Source: Allopusillimonas ginsengisoli
Lineage (GTDB): Bacteria > Pseudomonadota > Gammaproteobacteria > Burkholderiales > Burkholderiaceae_B
Direction: 5' to 3'
Length of the DNA stretch: 64,000 nucleotides
Assembly (NCBI RefSeq): GCF_004153455.1
Contig: NZ_SDQE01000001.1
Location: 496,001-560,000 of the forward strand
The position numbers and the translations under genes were made by a program. Below are positions 32,862 to 42,382 of the stretch, one piece after another. Under the pieces are notes generated by a model that saw nothing but the letters and a program-made list of their open reading frames with translations, was not told where the DNA came from and did no database searches. Numbering within the stretch: position 1 is the stretch's first letter; every line of letters begins with the position of its first letter.

Positions 32862-33758
32862 TCAGCGAATCAGACCTTTCATTCCCAAGCTGTGTTTGTA
32901 TCGTTCCAGTATGGCGCGTGTGATTTTCTGCTGCCGACTGCCGCGAGGCTCGATCAATCCTACATCGCGGGTCAACGAGCCAAGTTTTCCGGGCAAGGCC
33001 AGGACCCGCAGATCACTGCCGACGCTCCAGTCAACTGTGTGCAGCAATGGCAAAATCGTAACGCCGACTTCATCCCTGACCAGGCTCAGGATCTGCTCGA
33101 TAGCGTTCAGTTCAAGAAAGTCGTCAGGCGTCACGCCCAGCTTCTGCAACACGCGATCAATCTGGCGCCCCGTATGCTGCGTGCGATCAAAGCGCAAAAA
33201 GGGATGATGGGCCAGAATTTCTCTGGGATCGTCGCCCTCGACCGACGCGGCGACAATTAACCGCACCGGCTCATGCTGCAGCAATGACCAGCGTACGCTG
33301 GCCGTACGCTTACCCATGTTCACCACGAACGCGGCGTCGACATCGCCATGCTCAAGCTTTTGCGCCAGCTCGCTCGACTTGCCTGACACCAGCCGGATGC
33401 CCAGCCCCGGATGCTCGGTTTTCAACTGAGAAACGATCTGCGCCAGGATATTCATGCAGGAGACAATCGCGCCAATCGTCAGTTGTCCCTGAAACTGCCC
33501 ATCCGGAGGATTGGGCTGCTTGATGCGCTCATACATCTCAAGCAATTTCTTGATCTCGGGCAATAGCTCCTGCCCAGCCGTATTGAGCAAAGCAAGCCGG
33601 CCGCACCGATCAAAAAGCTCGCGGCCGAATTCCTGCTCCAACGCACGCATCTGCAGGCTGACGGCCGCCTGCGACAAGCCGACATGCTCGGCCGCTTCAG
33701 AAAAAGACCCTAGCCGCGCCACCGCGACAAAGGTGCGCATGAATCTGAGATTGCTCAT
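32862..33758 (-). CDS. LysR-family regulator of the gamma-glutamyl peptide cluster
   Basis: The 298-residue product has a winged helix-turn-helix (about residues 3-62: FMRTFVAVARLGSFSEAAEH and AAVSLQMRALEQEFGRELF) and a LysR substrate-binding domain. It diverges from the first gamma-glutamyltransferase gene across 94 bp that contain a perfect 12-bp palindrome. The usual LysR logic is autoregulation and activation of the divergent operon. The ligand could be a gamma-glutamyl compound, cysteine or glutamate; this is inferred from neighbours. Confidence 0.85.
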   Translation of the reverse strand: MSNLRFMRTFVAVARLGSFSEAAEHVGLSQAAVSLQMRALEQEFGRELFDRCGRLALLNTAGQELLPEIKKLLEMYERIKQPNPPDGQFQGQLTIGAIVSCMNILAQIVSQLKTEHPGLGIRLVSGKSSELAQKLEHGDVDAAFVVNMGKRTASVRWSLLQHEPVRLIVAASVEGDDPREILAHHPFLRFDRTQHTGRQIDRVLQKLGVTPDDFLELNAIEQILSLVRDEVGVTILPLLHTVDWSVGSDLRVLALPGKLGSLTRDVGLIEPRGSRQQKITRAILERYKHSLGMKGLIR

Positions 33759-33783
33759 AAGAAAAACTTGTGGATTGATTCAA

Positions 33784-33795
33784 CAATTTAAATTG
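33784..33795. promoter_or_regulatory. Probable LysR operator before the gamma-glutamyltransferase cluster
   Basis: CAATTTAAATTG is a perfect palindrome in the 94-bp gap between the LysR gene and the divergent enzyme gene. A LysR-type T-N11-A motif can be drawn over this stretch. It lies 25 bases upstream of the LysR start. Confidence 0.5.
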
Positions 33796-33852
33796 CTGTA
33801 ATGATTGATTGATAGTAGCTTATATGGTTCGACAAATGCCGGAACCTGTGTC

Positions 33853-35481
33853 ATGAAGAACTTTAATTGGGCCAATCCCTATCCGTCCACGCGTACGCCG
33901 CTGTTCGCGCGCAATGTCGTGGCGACCTCGCATCCCCTTGCGGCACAAGCCGGCCTGCGGATGATGCTCAAAGGCGGGAACGCTATCGACGCCGCCCTTG
34001 CCGCCGCCGCCACCATTACCCTGGTCGAACCCGTCTCCTGCGGTATCGGCGGAGACTGCTTCGCCATCCTGTGGGACGGCAAGAAGCTGCACGGCCTGAA
34101 CTCCTCCGGCCCGGCGCCCGCTGCGTGGAATGTTGAATACTTCAAGCGTAAATATGGCGTCGGCGACGACGGCCTGGCCAAGCGTCCCATCCGCGGCTGG
34201 GATGCCGTTACGGTTCCCGGCGTCGTGGCCGGATGGGCCGCACTGCACGAGCGCTTCGGCAAACTGCCCTTTGATGTGCTGTTCGAGCCCGCCATAGAAA
34301 TTGCCCAACGCGGCTATATCATCCCACCCGTTGTGGCCGGAAAATGGGCCAAGGCTGCCGACGAACTCAAGGACCAGCCCGGTTTTGCCCGCGCCTTCAT
34401 GCCAGAAGGCCGCGCACCACGCATAGGCGAAAACTTCCGCTTCTCCGATGCCGCGAACACGCTCAAGCGCATTGCCGAGAGTTATGGCCGCGACATGTAT
34501 GAAGGCGAACTGGCCGACAAGATCGCAGCGTTCAGCAGCGAGTGCGGCGGTGCCATGACCCTGGACGACCTGCGCAGCTACAAGCCCGAATGGGTCGACC
34601 TCATCGACAAGGACTATCACGGCTATACCGTGAGCCAGATCCCGCCCAACGGCCAGGGCATTGCTGCGCTGATCGCCCTGGGCATTGCCGAGCGCTTTGA
34701 TCTGCGCAATTACCCGGTGGATTCCGTCGAGTCTCAGCATATCCAGATCGAAGCCATGAAGCTGGCTTTTGCTGATCTGTACCATCACGTTTCAGACCGG
34801 CGCAGCATGAAGCTGGCGCCCGAGCAGCTTCTCGACGACAACTATCTGGACAGCCGTGCCAAACTCATCAGGCTGGACCAGGCCGGCTCTTATGCAGCGG
34901 GGCGTCCGCCAGCCGGAGGCACCATCTACCTTTCTGCCGCCGACGAAAACGGCATGATGATTTCCTTCATCCAGTCGAACTATATGGGCTTTGGTTCCGG
35001 GATTGTTGTGCCGGGCACCGGCATCAGCATGCAGAATCGAGGAGTGGGATTCTCGATGGACCCGCAATCGCCCAACGTGGTCGAAGGCGGAAAACGCCCT
35101 TTCCACACCATTATCCCCGGCTTCCTCAGCAAAGACGGCCAGCCAGTCATGGGGTTTGGCGTCATGGGCGGCGACATGCAGCCGCAGGGGCACCTGCAGA
35201 CCCTGGTACGCATGATCGACTACGACCAGCAACCGCAGGCTGCTTGCTGCGCCCCACGCTGGAAAGTCAACAGGGATTTCACGCTGGACATTGAGTCAAG
35301 CATGAACAATGATGTGGTAGAGGGACTCAAGGGGCTGGGGCATACCTTCCATTCGGTGTACGACCCGTACATGGACTTTGGCGCCGGCCAATTCATCTGG
35401 CGGTTGTCGGATACCGATGCCGACGCCGGCTATGTCGCGGCAAGCGACGGCCGCAGAGATGGCCAGGCTGTCGGCTTCTAA
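33853..35481 (+). CDS. Gamma-glutamyltransferase-family enzyme 1 (YwrD-like)
   Basis: The 542-residue enzyme has the large-subunit pattern ATSHPLAAQAGLRMMLKGGN and LVEPVSCGIGGDCFAI. The cleavage and catalytic residue is Thr357 in GGTIYLSAADENG, where classical enzymes have TTH-x-SVVD. After autoprocessing at this Thr the small subunit would start there. No signal peptide is visible, so it is cytoplasmic, like YwrD and other non-classical members. It hydrolyses or transfers gamma-glutamyl groups or acts on related N-acyl amides. It heads the operon that encodes a peptide importer. I use ATG 33853; the upstream start at 33805 is possible. Confidence 0.85.
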   Translation: MKNFNWANPYPSTRTPLFARNVVATSHPLAAQAGLRMMLKGGNAIDAALAAAATITLVEPVSCGIGGDCFAILWDGKKLHGLNSSGPAPAAWNVEYFKRKYGVGDDGLAKRPIRGWDAVTVPGVVAGWAALHERFGKLPFDVLFEPAIEIAQRGYIIPPVVAGKWAKAADELKDQPGFARAFMPEGRAPRIGENFRFSDAANTLKRIAESYGRDMYEGELADKIAAFSSECGGAMTLDDLRSYKPEWVDLIDKDYHGYTVSQIPPNGQGIAALIALGIAERFDLRNYPVDSVESQHIQIEAMKLAFADLYHHVSDRRSMKLAPEQLLDDNYLDSRAKLIRLDQAGSYAAGRPPAGGTIYLSAADENGMMISFIQSNYMGFGSGIVVPGTGISMQNRGVGFSMDPQSPNVVEGGKRPFHTIIPGFLSKDGQPVMGFGVMGGDMQPQGHLQTLVRMIDYDQQPQAACCAPRWKVNRDFTLDIESSMNNDVVEGLKGLGHTFHSVYDPYMDFGAGQFIWRLSDTDADAGYVAASDGRRDGQAVGF

Positions 35482-35505
35482 TACGATAAGAGAGGGGACA
35501 AACTC

Positions 35506-37014
35506 ATGAAACGAATCACCCTATTGCTCGGCGGCCTGATGTTGGGCGCCGCCGCGGCGAGCCATGCGCAGGTATTGCGTGTGGGCATGCAAGACGATCC
35601 GGATACGCTGGATCCTCACCGATCCCGCACCTACGCGGCGCGCATTGTCTTTACTTCGCTGTGCGACAAGCTGGTGGATATCGACGCCAAGCTCAATTTT
35701 GTGCCCAGGCTGGCCACCTCGTGGTCCTGGAATGAAGACAGCACCAAGCTCACTTTCAAGCTGCGCGATGATGTCGTGTTTCACGACGGCACAAAGTTCG
35801 ACGCCCAGGCCGCCAAGGCCAACCTGGAGCGAGCCATCACCCTGCCCTCCAGCCAGCGCAAGAGCGAGCTGGCATCGGTAACGCAGGTCGACGCGCCAGA
35901 TGCCACGACGCTTGTCATTACCGTTGCGCGGCCCGACGCTCCGCTGCTGGCGCAACTGTCCGATCGTGCTGGCATGATGCTTTCGCCGGCCAACTTCGAC
36001 GCGCCCGACAGCGAATCCACGATAGGCCGGGACCCGGTCTGCTCAGGGCCCTATAAATTCGTCAAGCGCGTGCAGAATGATCGCATCGTGCTTGAGAAGT
36101 TCAACGAGTACTACGATGCCGACGACTTTGCGTTCAAGCAGGTCGAGTACGTCGCCATTCCCGATTCAACGGTTCGCTTGTCCAATCTGCGCTCCGGCGG
36201 CATTGACATCCTTGAGCGGTTGAACCCCACGGATGTCGCGCAAGTCAAGGAAGACAGCACGCTGGCGTTCAAACCCGTCGCAGGCCTCGGTTTCCGGCAA
36301 TTCATGTTCAACGTAGGCAACGGCGAACGCGCCAAGACGAATCCTTTCAACGACAAACGCGTACGCCAGGCCTTTCAGCTTACGATAGACCGCAAGGCCA
36401 TCAGCGAGGTGATTGGCGGCGGCATCTTCCCGCCCGCGCAGCAGCCCTTCCCGCCGGCCAGCCCTTACCATAGCGACAAGTTCCCCGCCCGCGATCCGGA
36501 TATCGAGAAAGCCAAGGCATTGCTCAAAGAAGCAGGCAAAGAAACCGTGCAAGCCGAGCTTACGTTCGCCAACAACACCATTGAGTCATCTACTGCCCAG
36601 ATGGTGCAGGCCATGGCGGCTCAGGCAGGCATTCAGCTCAGCCTGCGGCCTACCGAGTACGCTGCCATGCTGTCCGAATCGGCCCAGGGCAAGTTTCAGG
36701 TAGATATGCGTGGCTGGTCGGGCCGTGTCGATCCAGACGGCAACATCTATTCCTTCGTAACCTGCAAGGGCACGCTGAACGATGGCAAATACTGCAATCC
36801 CAAGGTAGACGAACTGCTCGACAAGGCACGCACGGTGTCGGACGTTGCGCAGCGCAAGGCGGTCTACGACGAAGCGCAGGCCATACTGCAGGACGAACTG
36901 CCCAGCATGTACATTTATTATCAGCCCTGGCCATTTGCCACCAGCAATAAGGTACAAGGATTTGAACCCTATCCGGACGGCATGATCCGCCTGAAGGGCG
37001 TATCGTTCAAATGA
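35506..37014 (+). CDS. gsiB: Peptide/glutathione-type ABC binding protein 1
   Basis: The 502-residue family 5 solute-binding protein has a signal peptide ending near AASHA-QVLRVG. The GsiB/DppA pattern is visible: RVGMQDDPDTLDPHRSRTY, the SLCDKLVDI helix, and the ligand-cleft motifs DPVCSGPYKFV and GWSGRVDPDGN. Relatives bind glutathione or short peptides and deliver them to the permeases encoded next. It starts 24 bases after the enzyme stop, with a strong AGAGAGGGG. A second, clearly paralogous binding protein lies at 40880. Confidence 0.86.
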   Translation: MKRITLLLGGLMLGAAAASHAQVLRVGMQDDPDTLDPHRSRTYAARIVFTSLCDKLVDIDAKLNFVPRLATSWSWNEDSTKLTFKLRDDVVFHDGTKFDAQAAKANLERAITLPSSQRKSELASVTQVDAPDATTLVITVARPDAPLLAQLSDRAGMMLSPANFDAPDSESTIGRDPVCSGPYKFVKRVQNDRIVLEKFNEYYDADDFAFKQVEYVAIPDSTVRLSNLRSGGIDILERLNPTDVAQVKEDSTLAFKPVAGLGFRQFMFNVGNGERAKTNPFNDKRVRQAFQLTIDRKAISEVIGGGIFPPAQQPFPPASPYHSDKFPARDPDIEKAKALLKEAGKETVQAELTFANNTIESSTAQMVQAMAAQAGIQLSLRPTEYAAMLSESAQGKFQVDMRGWSGRVDPDGNIYSFVTCKGTLNDGKYCNPKVDELLDKARTVSDVAQRKAVYDEAQAILQDELPSMYIYYQPWPFATSNKVQGFEPYPDGMIRLKGVSFK

Positions 37015-37042
37015 TCGCTCCCTAGCCCAGCGGGACCCCTGC

Positions 37043-37987
37043 ATGTTCAAACTTATTCTGCGTCGTGTCATCGTAGCGATACCGACGCTAATTCTCGTCT
37101 CCATCGTTATATTCGGACTGCAGAAGATTCTGCCAGGGGATCCGGTTCTCGCCATGGCAGGCGAAGAGCGGGATCCCGCGGTGCTCGATTTTCTGCGAGA
37201 AAAATACCGTCTGAACGACCCCTTGCCCGTGCAGTACTTCGCATGGATGAAAGAAGTCTCTCAAGGCAATCTCGGGGTCTCTTTGCGCACCGACATCCCG
37301 GTCACCTCACTGATTGCCAACAAACTGCCTGTCACCATACAGCTGGCGGTCATGGCCATGTTCTTTGCGATTCTGGTCGGCATACCGCTCGGTATTCTGG
37401 CGGCCGTGCGCAAAGGCACGCGAACGGAATTCGCCGCCAATCTTTTTGCGCTGTCGGGCATGTCCATCCCCAATTTCTGGCTGGGCATCGTCATGATCAT
37501 GATCATTTCCGTCTGGCTCAGATGGTTGCCCGCATCAGGCTATGTGCCACTCGGCACCGATGTATGGCTATCGCTCAAGACCATGCTGATGCCTTCCATC
37601 GTGCTGGCCACCGCCATCAGCGCCTACCTCATGCGTCACACTCGCTCAGCCATGCTCGAAGCGCTCAGGGCCGACTACGTGCGCACTGCACGGGCCAAGG
37701 GCGCGTCGGAGCGCATTGTCGTACTGCGCCATGCCTTGCGCAATGCGCTCATGCCCATTGTCACGCTGGTCACCATTCTGTTTGGCGAACTGCTTGCCGG
37801 CGCGGTGCTCACTGAGCAGATCTTCGGTATCCCCGGCTTTGGCAAGCTGCTGGTGGATGCCGTGTTCAATCGCGACTACGCCGTGGTGCAGGGCGTGGTG
37901 CTGTGCATTGCAGTAGGCTTTATCGTACTTACGCTCGTTGCCGATGTGCTGTACACACTCGTTAACCCAAGGCTGAGGTACTCATGA
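37043..37987 (+). CDS. gsiC: Peptide/glutathione ABC permease, GsiC/DppB type
   Basis: The 314-residue permease has about six membrane segments, the N-terminal RRVIVAIPTLILVSIVIF helix and the coupling motif YVRTARAKGASERIVVLRHA (about residues 212-231). It matches the DppB/GsiC branch of dipeptide-type permeases. Its stop overlaps the next ATG by four bases. With GsiD it forms the transmembrane channel. Confidence 0.87.
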   Translation: MFKLILRRVIVAIPTLILVSIVIFGLQKILPGDPVLAMAGEERDPAVLDFLREKYRLNDPLPVQYFAWMKEVSQGNLGVSLRTDIPVTSLIANKLPVTIQLAVMAMFFAILVGIPLGILAAVRKGTRTEFAANLFALSGMSIPNFWLGIVMIMIISVWLRWLPASGYVPLGTDVWLSLKTMLMPSIVLATAISAYLMRHTRSAMLEALRADYVRTARAKGASERIVVLRHALRNALMPIVTLVTILFGELLAGAVLTEQIFGIPGFGKLLVDAVFNRDYAVVQGVVLCIAVGFIVLTLVADVLYTLVNPRLRYS

Positions 37988-38862
37988 GTTCGCACGCCAT
38001 CGAAGCCGCGCCGGCATTGCCTGAACGCCGCCGCAACCGCGCCTGGAGCAAATTCAAGCGCAACCGCTCGGCCATGCTGGGCGCTGCCATTGTGCTGACC
38101 ATTATCGTGGTCGCCATCCTGGCGCCCTTTTTGTCCAGCTACGATCCCGCGCAGGTCAGTTTCACGGCCATCCGCAAGGCTCCCTCGGCCACGCACTGGC
38201 TGGGCACCGATGAGTTGGGCCGCGACATTTTCAGCCGCATGCTATACGGCGCCCGGGCATCGCTGCTGGCCGGCATGTGTTCTGTGCTGATCGCCCTGCT
38301 GGCGGGCGTTCCGCTGGGATTGCTGGCCGGATACTTTGGCGGCCTGATCGACGGCTGCATTTCGCGTGCCACCGAAGCGCTGCTGTCTATTCCCTTTCTG
38401 ATTCTGGCCATCGCGCTCGCCGCCTTTCTTGGCCCCAGCCTGACCAATGCCATGATTGCCATCGGGGTGTCAGCGGCGCCGCTGTTCATACGGCTGTCGC
38501 GCGGCCAGGTACTGGCCATCAAGAACGAAGACTATGTGCAAAGCACGCGCTCGCTCGGCGCATCCAATACGCGCATCATCCTGCGCCACATCCTGCCTAA
38601 TGTTATGCCCGCCCTCATTGTGCAGGCGACCATCATGATCGCCAGCGCCATCATTGCTGAAGCCAGCCTGTCCTTTCTGGGTCTGGGCCTGCAGCCGCCC
38701 AACCCGTCCTGGGGCTCCATGCTCAATACCGCCAAGAACTTCATGACACAGGCGCCGTGGATGTCTATTTTTCCCGGCGGTGCGATATTTTTCGCAGTGT
38801 TCGGATTCAACTTGTTGGGCGATGGCCTGCGCGATGCGCTGGATCCACGCCAAGACCACTGA
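37984..38862 (+). CDS. gsiD: Peptide/glutathione ABC permease, GsiD/DppC type
   Basis: The 292-residue permease has the typical DppC N-terminal tail ([18 protein letters not shown]), the periplasmic motif [20 protein letters not shown] and the coupling motif [20 protein letters not shown]. It pairs with the preceding permease. The start overlaps the previous stop. The ATPase gene follows after four bases. Confidence 0.87.
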   Translation: MSSHAIEAAPALPERRRNRAWSKFKRNRSAMLGAAIVLTIIVVAILAPFLSSYDPAQVSFTAIRKAPSATHWLGTDELGRDIFSRMLYGARASLLAGMCSVLIALLAGVPLGLLAGYFGGLIDGCISRATEALLSIPFLILAIALAAFLGPSLTNAMIAIGVSAAPLFIRLSRGQVLAIKNEDYVQSTRSLGASNTRIILRHILPNVMPALIVQATIMIASAIIAEASLSFLGLGLQPPNPSWGSMLNTAKNFMTQAPWMSIFPGGAIFFAVFGFNLLGDGLRDALDPRQDH

Positions 38863-38866
38863 CGAT

Positions 38867-40816
38867 ATGCAGACGATGCAAGACGAACATGTTATCCAGG
38901 TCTCAAATCTGAGCGTTGCATTCAGCACGCCGGAGCATACCGTGCAGGCCGTCAAGAATCTCTCCTTTCATGTCAGCAAAGGCGAGACACTGGCCATTGT
39001 GGGAGAGTCCGGCTCAGGAAAATCCGTCACATCGCTTTCGCTGATGCGGTTGGTGGAATTCGGCGGCGGCCATATTGCACAGGGTGAAATGCTGCTGCGC
39101 CGACGCAACGGCACGCTGATGGATCTGGCCAAGGCGACAGAACTGGAAATGCGCAAAATCCGGGGCGCCGATATTGCCATGATCTTCCAGGAGCCCATGA
39201 CATCGCTGAATCCCAGCTTCACCGCAGGACGACAGATTGCCGAAGCCCTGCAGTTGCACCAGGGGATGGACAATCATGCCGCCAACGCAGAAGCCCTGCG
39301 CCTGCTGGAAGTCGTGCGTATTCCCGACGCCCGTGCCGTGCTGAGCCGCTATCCCCATCAGTTATCGGGCGGCATGCGCCAGCGCATCATGATCGCCATG
39401 GCATTGTCCTGCAAGCCTCAGGTCCTGATTGCCGATGAGCCAACAACCGCGCTCGACGTCACCATCCAGGCTCAGATCCTGCAACTCATACGCCAGTTGC
39501 AGCAAGACATGGAGATGGGTGTAATCTTCATCACACACGATATGGGCGTCGTGGCGGAAGTCGCCGATCGGGTTATGGTCATGCTCAAGGGCGATAAGGT
39601 TGAAGAGAACGACGCCGACGCCGTATTCAACAATCCCCGCCATCCCTATACACGGGCCCTGCTGGCGGCGGTCCCCAAGCTGGGCTCAATGAAGAACACC
39701 AGCGAGCCCGCGCCGTTTCAGCTGATTGACGCCGGCCAACACGCGCTGGAAGCCCCCCTGACGGCAGCTTCACCATCTTCGTCAACGATATCCCCTTCCC
39801 CTGTTCCGTCCGACCCCGCCCCGGCTGGCGTACAAACTCAGCGTGCAGGCGCCGAACACACCGCCAGCACTGCGCGCTACGATGAACCGCCTGTCCTGCA
39901 GGTGGAAAAACTGGTCACGCGCTTTGATATTGCCAGCGGCATCTTCGGCCGCGTTCGCCATCGCATACACGCCGTCGAGCAAGTCAGCTTCGACCTGTAC
40001 CCCGGCGAAACGCTGGCGATTGTTGGCGAATCCGGCTGCGGCAAGACGACAACCGGCCGCTCCCTGGCGCAGCTGGAATCCATACGGGAAGGCAAGGTGA
40101 CCTTCCGCGGGCAAGACTTCCGCCAGTTGTCGCGCAGCCAGAAACAGGCTCTGCGCAAGCATATTCAGTTCATTTTCCAGGATCCCTTCGCCTCGCTCGA
40201 CCCTCGCGTCACGGTGGGCTACTCCATCATGGAGCCGCTGCTGATCCACGGCGTGGCCAAAGGCAAAAAGGCCATGGAACGGGTGCACTGGCTCATGGAC
40301 AAGTGTGGTCTCACGCCAGAAATGGCCGACCGCTATCCGCATGAGTTTTCAGGTGGACAGCGTCAGCGCGTATGTATCGCGCGCGCACTGGCACTGAATC
40401 CGCAAGTCGTCATCGCAGACGAATCCGTTTCCGCGCTCGATGTCTCCATACAGGCACAGATCGTCAACCTGCTGCTGGACCTTCAGCGCGAACTGGGTCT
40501 ATCCATTCTGTTCATCTCGCACGACATGGCCGTTGTCGAACGCATCAGTCATCGGGTTGTTGTCATGTATCTGGGCCAGGTGGTTGAAATCGGACCGCGT
40601 CGCGCTATTTTTGAGAACCCGCAGCACCCCTATACAAAACGGCTCATGGCCGCCGTGCCGGTGGCTGACCCCAGCTATCGCCACCGCGCACACTCGCTGA
40701 TGGTGGACGAAATTCCAAGCGCTGTCAGAAGCGTTGACGACCAACCGGTGGTTCAGCCCTTGGTGCAGGTCAGTGAAGGACATTTCGTCGCCCGACACGC
40801 TATTGGCGCGTACTGA
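38867..40816 (+). CDS. gsiA: Fused duplicated ABC ATPase, GsiA type
   Basis: The 649-residue protein contains two complete ABC ATPase domains. The first (about residues 5-265) has Walker [15 protein letters not shown], signature [15 protein letters not shown] and Walker [17 protein letters not shown]. The second (about 335-600) has [29 protein letters not shown] and [17 protein letters not shown] Ser/Pro-rich linker (about 295-325) joins them. This is the GsiA arrangement of glutathione importers, which use one fused ATPase instead of DppD plus DppF. Walker B of domain 2 reads DES rather than DEP, as in many GsiA sequences. I start at ATG 38867. Confidence 0.9.
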   Translation: MQTMQDEHVIQVSNLSVAFSTPEHTVQAVKNLSFHVSKGETLAIVGESGSGKSVTSLSLMRLVEFGGGHIAQGEMLLRRRNGTLMDLAKATELEMRKIRGADIAMIFQEPMTSLNPSFTAGRQIAEALQLHQGMDNHAANAEALRLLEVVRIPDARAVLSRYPHQLSGGMRQRIMIAMALSCKPQVLIADEPTTALDVTIQAQILQLIRQLQQDMEMGVIFITHDMGVVAEVADRVMVMLKGDKVEENDADAVFNNPRHPYTRALLAAVPKLGSMKNTSEPAPFQLIDAGQHALEAPLTAASPSSSTISPSPVPSDPAPAGVQTQRAGAEHTASTARYDEPPVLQVEKLVTRFDIASGIFGRVRHRIHAVEQVSFDLYPGETLAIVGESGCGKTTTGRSLAQLESIREGKVTFRGQDFRQLSRSQKQALRKHIQFIFQDPFASLDPRVTVGYSIMEPLLIHGVAKGKKAMERVHWLMDKCGLTPEMADRYPHEFSGGQRQRVCIARALALNPQVVIADESVSALDVSIQAQIVNLLLDLQRELGLSILFISHDMAVVERISHRVVVMYLGQVVEIGPRRAIFENPQHPYTKRLMAAVPVADPSYRHRAHSLMVDEIPSAVRSVDDQPVVQPLVQVSEGHFVARHAIGAY

Positions 40817-40879
40817 CCCCAGGTCGTGGCAGGGCCGTTCACAGATACGCATACCGTTTTTCCAAACCGGAGACCTCTC

Positions 40880-42382
40880 ATGCATAAACACGCATTCAAA
40901 CTGGCCCTGGTGGCGAGCCTGCTGCTCTCCAGCACCGCATTGGCGCAAACCACCTTGCGCATCGGCCTGCAGGACGACCCGGACCAGATGGATCCGGCCC
41001 GATCCAGAACCTTTGTGGGCAGAATCGTCTTTGCGTCGCTGTGCGACAAGCTGGTCGACATTACGCCAGATCTTGAATTTACGCCGCAGTTGGCCACCGC
41101 CTGGGAGTGGGAAGACAATAAAACATTAAAAATGACGCTACGCGAAGGCGCTGTCTATCACGACGGCACGCCCATCGACGCCGCGTCCGTCAAGGCCAAT
41201 CTGGAACGCGCCAAAACGCTGCCCGACAGCAATCGCAAAAGTGAACTGGCAACGCTCGAAAGCGTCGATGCCCCCGATAGCACTACGGTGGTGCTGCACC
41301 TGAGCGAACCTGATGCCTCTCTGCTGTCGCAGCTATCGGATCGCGCCGGTATGATGCAATCGCCTGCCAGTTTCGACAGCGATCCGGGCAAAAATCCCGT
41401 CTGTTCGGGCCCCTATCAATTTGCGAACCGCGTTCAGAACGACCATATCACGCTTGAAAAATTTGCCGACTACTGGGATGCCGATAGCTATCACTTTGAC
41501 ACAGTGGTGTTCAAGCCTGTGCCTGACGCAACCGTGCGGCTGAACAGCCTGCGCGCCGGCGACCTGGATATTGCGGAGCGCATTGCACCGAGCGATGCGC
41601 AAACCGTCAAAGAGGATCCCAATCTTGAGTTCATGCCGGTCACCGGCCTGGGCTTTCAGGCAATCTCCGTCAACTTTGCCAATGGCCCACGCGCAGACAA
41701 TCCCCTTGCCAAGGACGAGCGCGTACGCCAGGCATTCGACCTGGCCATCGATCGCGATGCCATCAACCAGATCGTCGGCATGGGCCTGTACCAGCCCGCC
41801 TTTCAGCCCTTTCCGCCAGCCAGTTTTGCCTACGACACGTCCGTGGAGCGTAAAGGACGCGATGTGGAGAAAGCACGTGCGTTGCTCAAAGAGGCCGGCC
41901 TTGATCGCGTGAAAGTCGAGATTTCCTATGGCAACAACACCATCATGCAGCAAGTGTTCGAGCTGATACAAGCCATGGGCAGCGAAGTGGGTTTTGATAT
42001 CAGCCTGCGCCCCATGGAATTCGCGGCACTGCAGTCCACCCTGGCGCGCGGTGATTTCGAATTGGCGCAAGCCGGATGGTCGGGCCGCGTGGATCCCAGC
42101 GGCAATGTATTCCAGTATGTATCATGCAAGGGCAGCCTGAACGACGGCAAATTCTGCGACAAAGACATGGATACCTTGCTGAATGAGGCGCGACAGGAGC
42201 TCGACGTCGACAAGCGCCAGCAGTTGTATAGCCAGTTCATGGCACAGATGCAGGTCAAGCATCCGATTTTCTATACCTACTATCTGCCCTGGACCTTTGG
42301 CATTCAAAAAAACGTGGAAGGCTTCATCCCTTATCCCGATGGTCTGGTTCGCCTAAAAAACCTTACCCTCAAAGGAAAGTAA
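40880..42382 (+). CDS. Peptide/glutathione-type ABC binding protein 2
   Basis: The 500-residue paralogue of the 35506 product shares RIGLQDDPDQMDPARSRTF, SLCDKLVDI, NPVCSGPYQF and GWSGRVDPSGN. The signal peptide ends near STALA-QTTL. The start at 40880 is chosen because GGAGA lies seven bases upstream and a signal peptide follows; an upstream start at 40826 spoils the signal. Its stop shares a base with the next ATG (TAATG). Two binding proteins for one permease imply two ligand sets, or different affinities for one ligand. Confidence 0.86.
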   Translation: MHKHAFKLALVASLLLSSTALAQTTLRIGLQDDPDQMDPARSRTFVGRIVFASLCDKLVDITPDLEFTPQLATAWEWEDNKTLKMTLREGAVYHDGTPIDAASVKANLERAKTLPDSNRKSELATLESVDAPDSTTVVLHLSEPDASLLSQLSDRAGMMQSPASFDSDPGKNPVCSGPYQFANRVQNDHITLEKFADYWDADSYHFDTVVFKPVPDATVRLNSLRAGDLDIAERIAPSDAQTVKEDPNLEFMPVTGLGFQAISVNFANGPRADNPLAKDERVRQAFDLAIDRDAINQIVGMGLYQPAFQPFPPASFAYDTSVERKGRDVEKARALLKEAGLDRVKVEISYGNNTIMQQVFELIQAMGSEVGFDISLRPMEFAALQSTLARGDFELAQAGWSGRVDPSGNVFQYVSCKGSLNDGKFCDKDMDTLLNEARQELDVDKRQQLYSQFMAQMQVKHPIFYTYYLPWTFGIQKNVEGFIPYPDGLVRLKNLTLKGK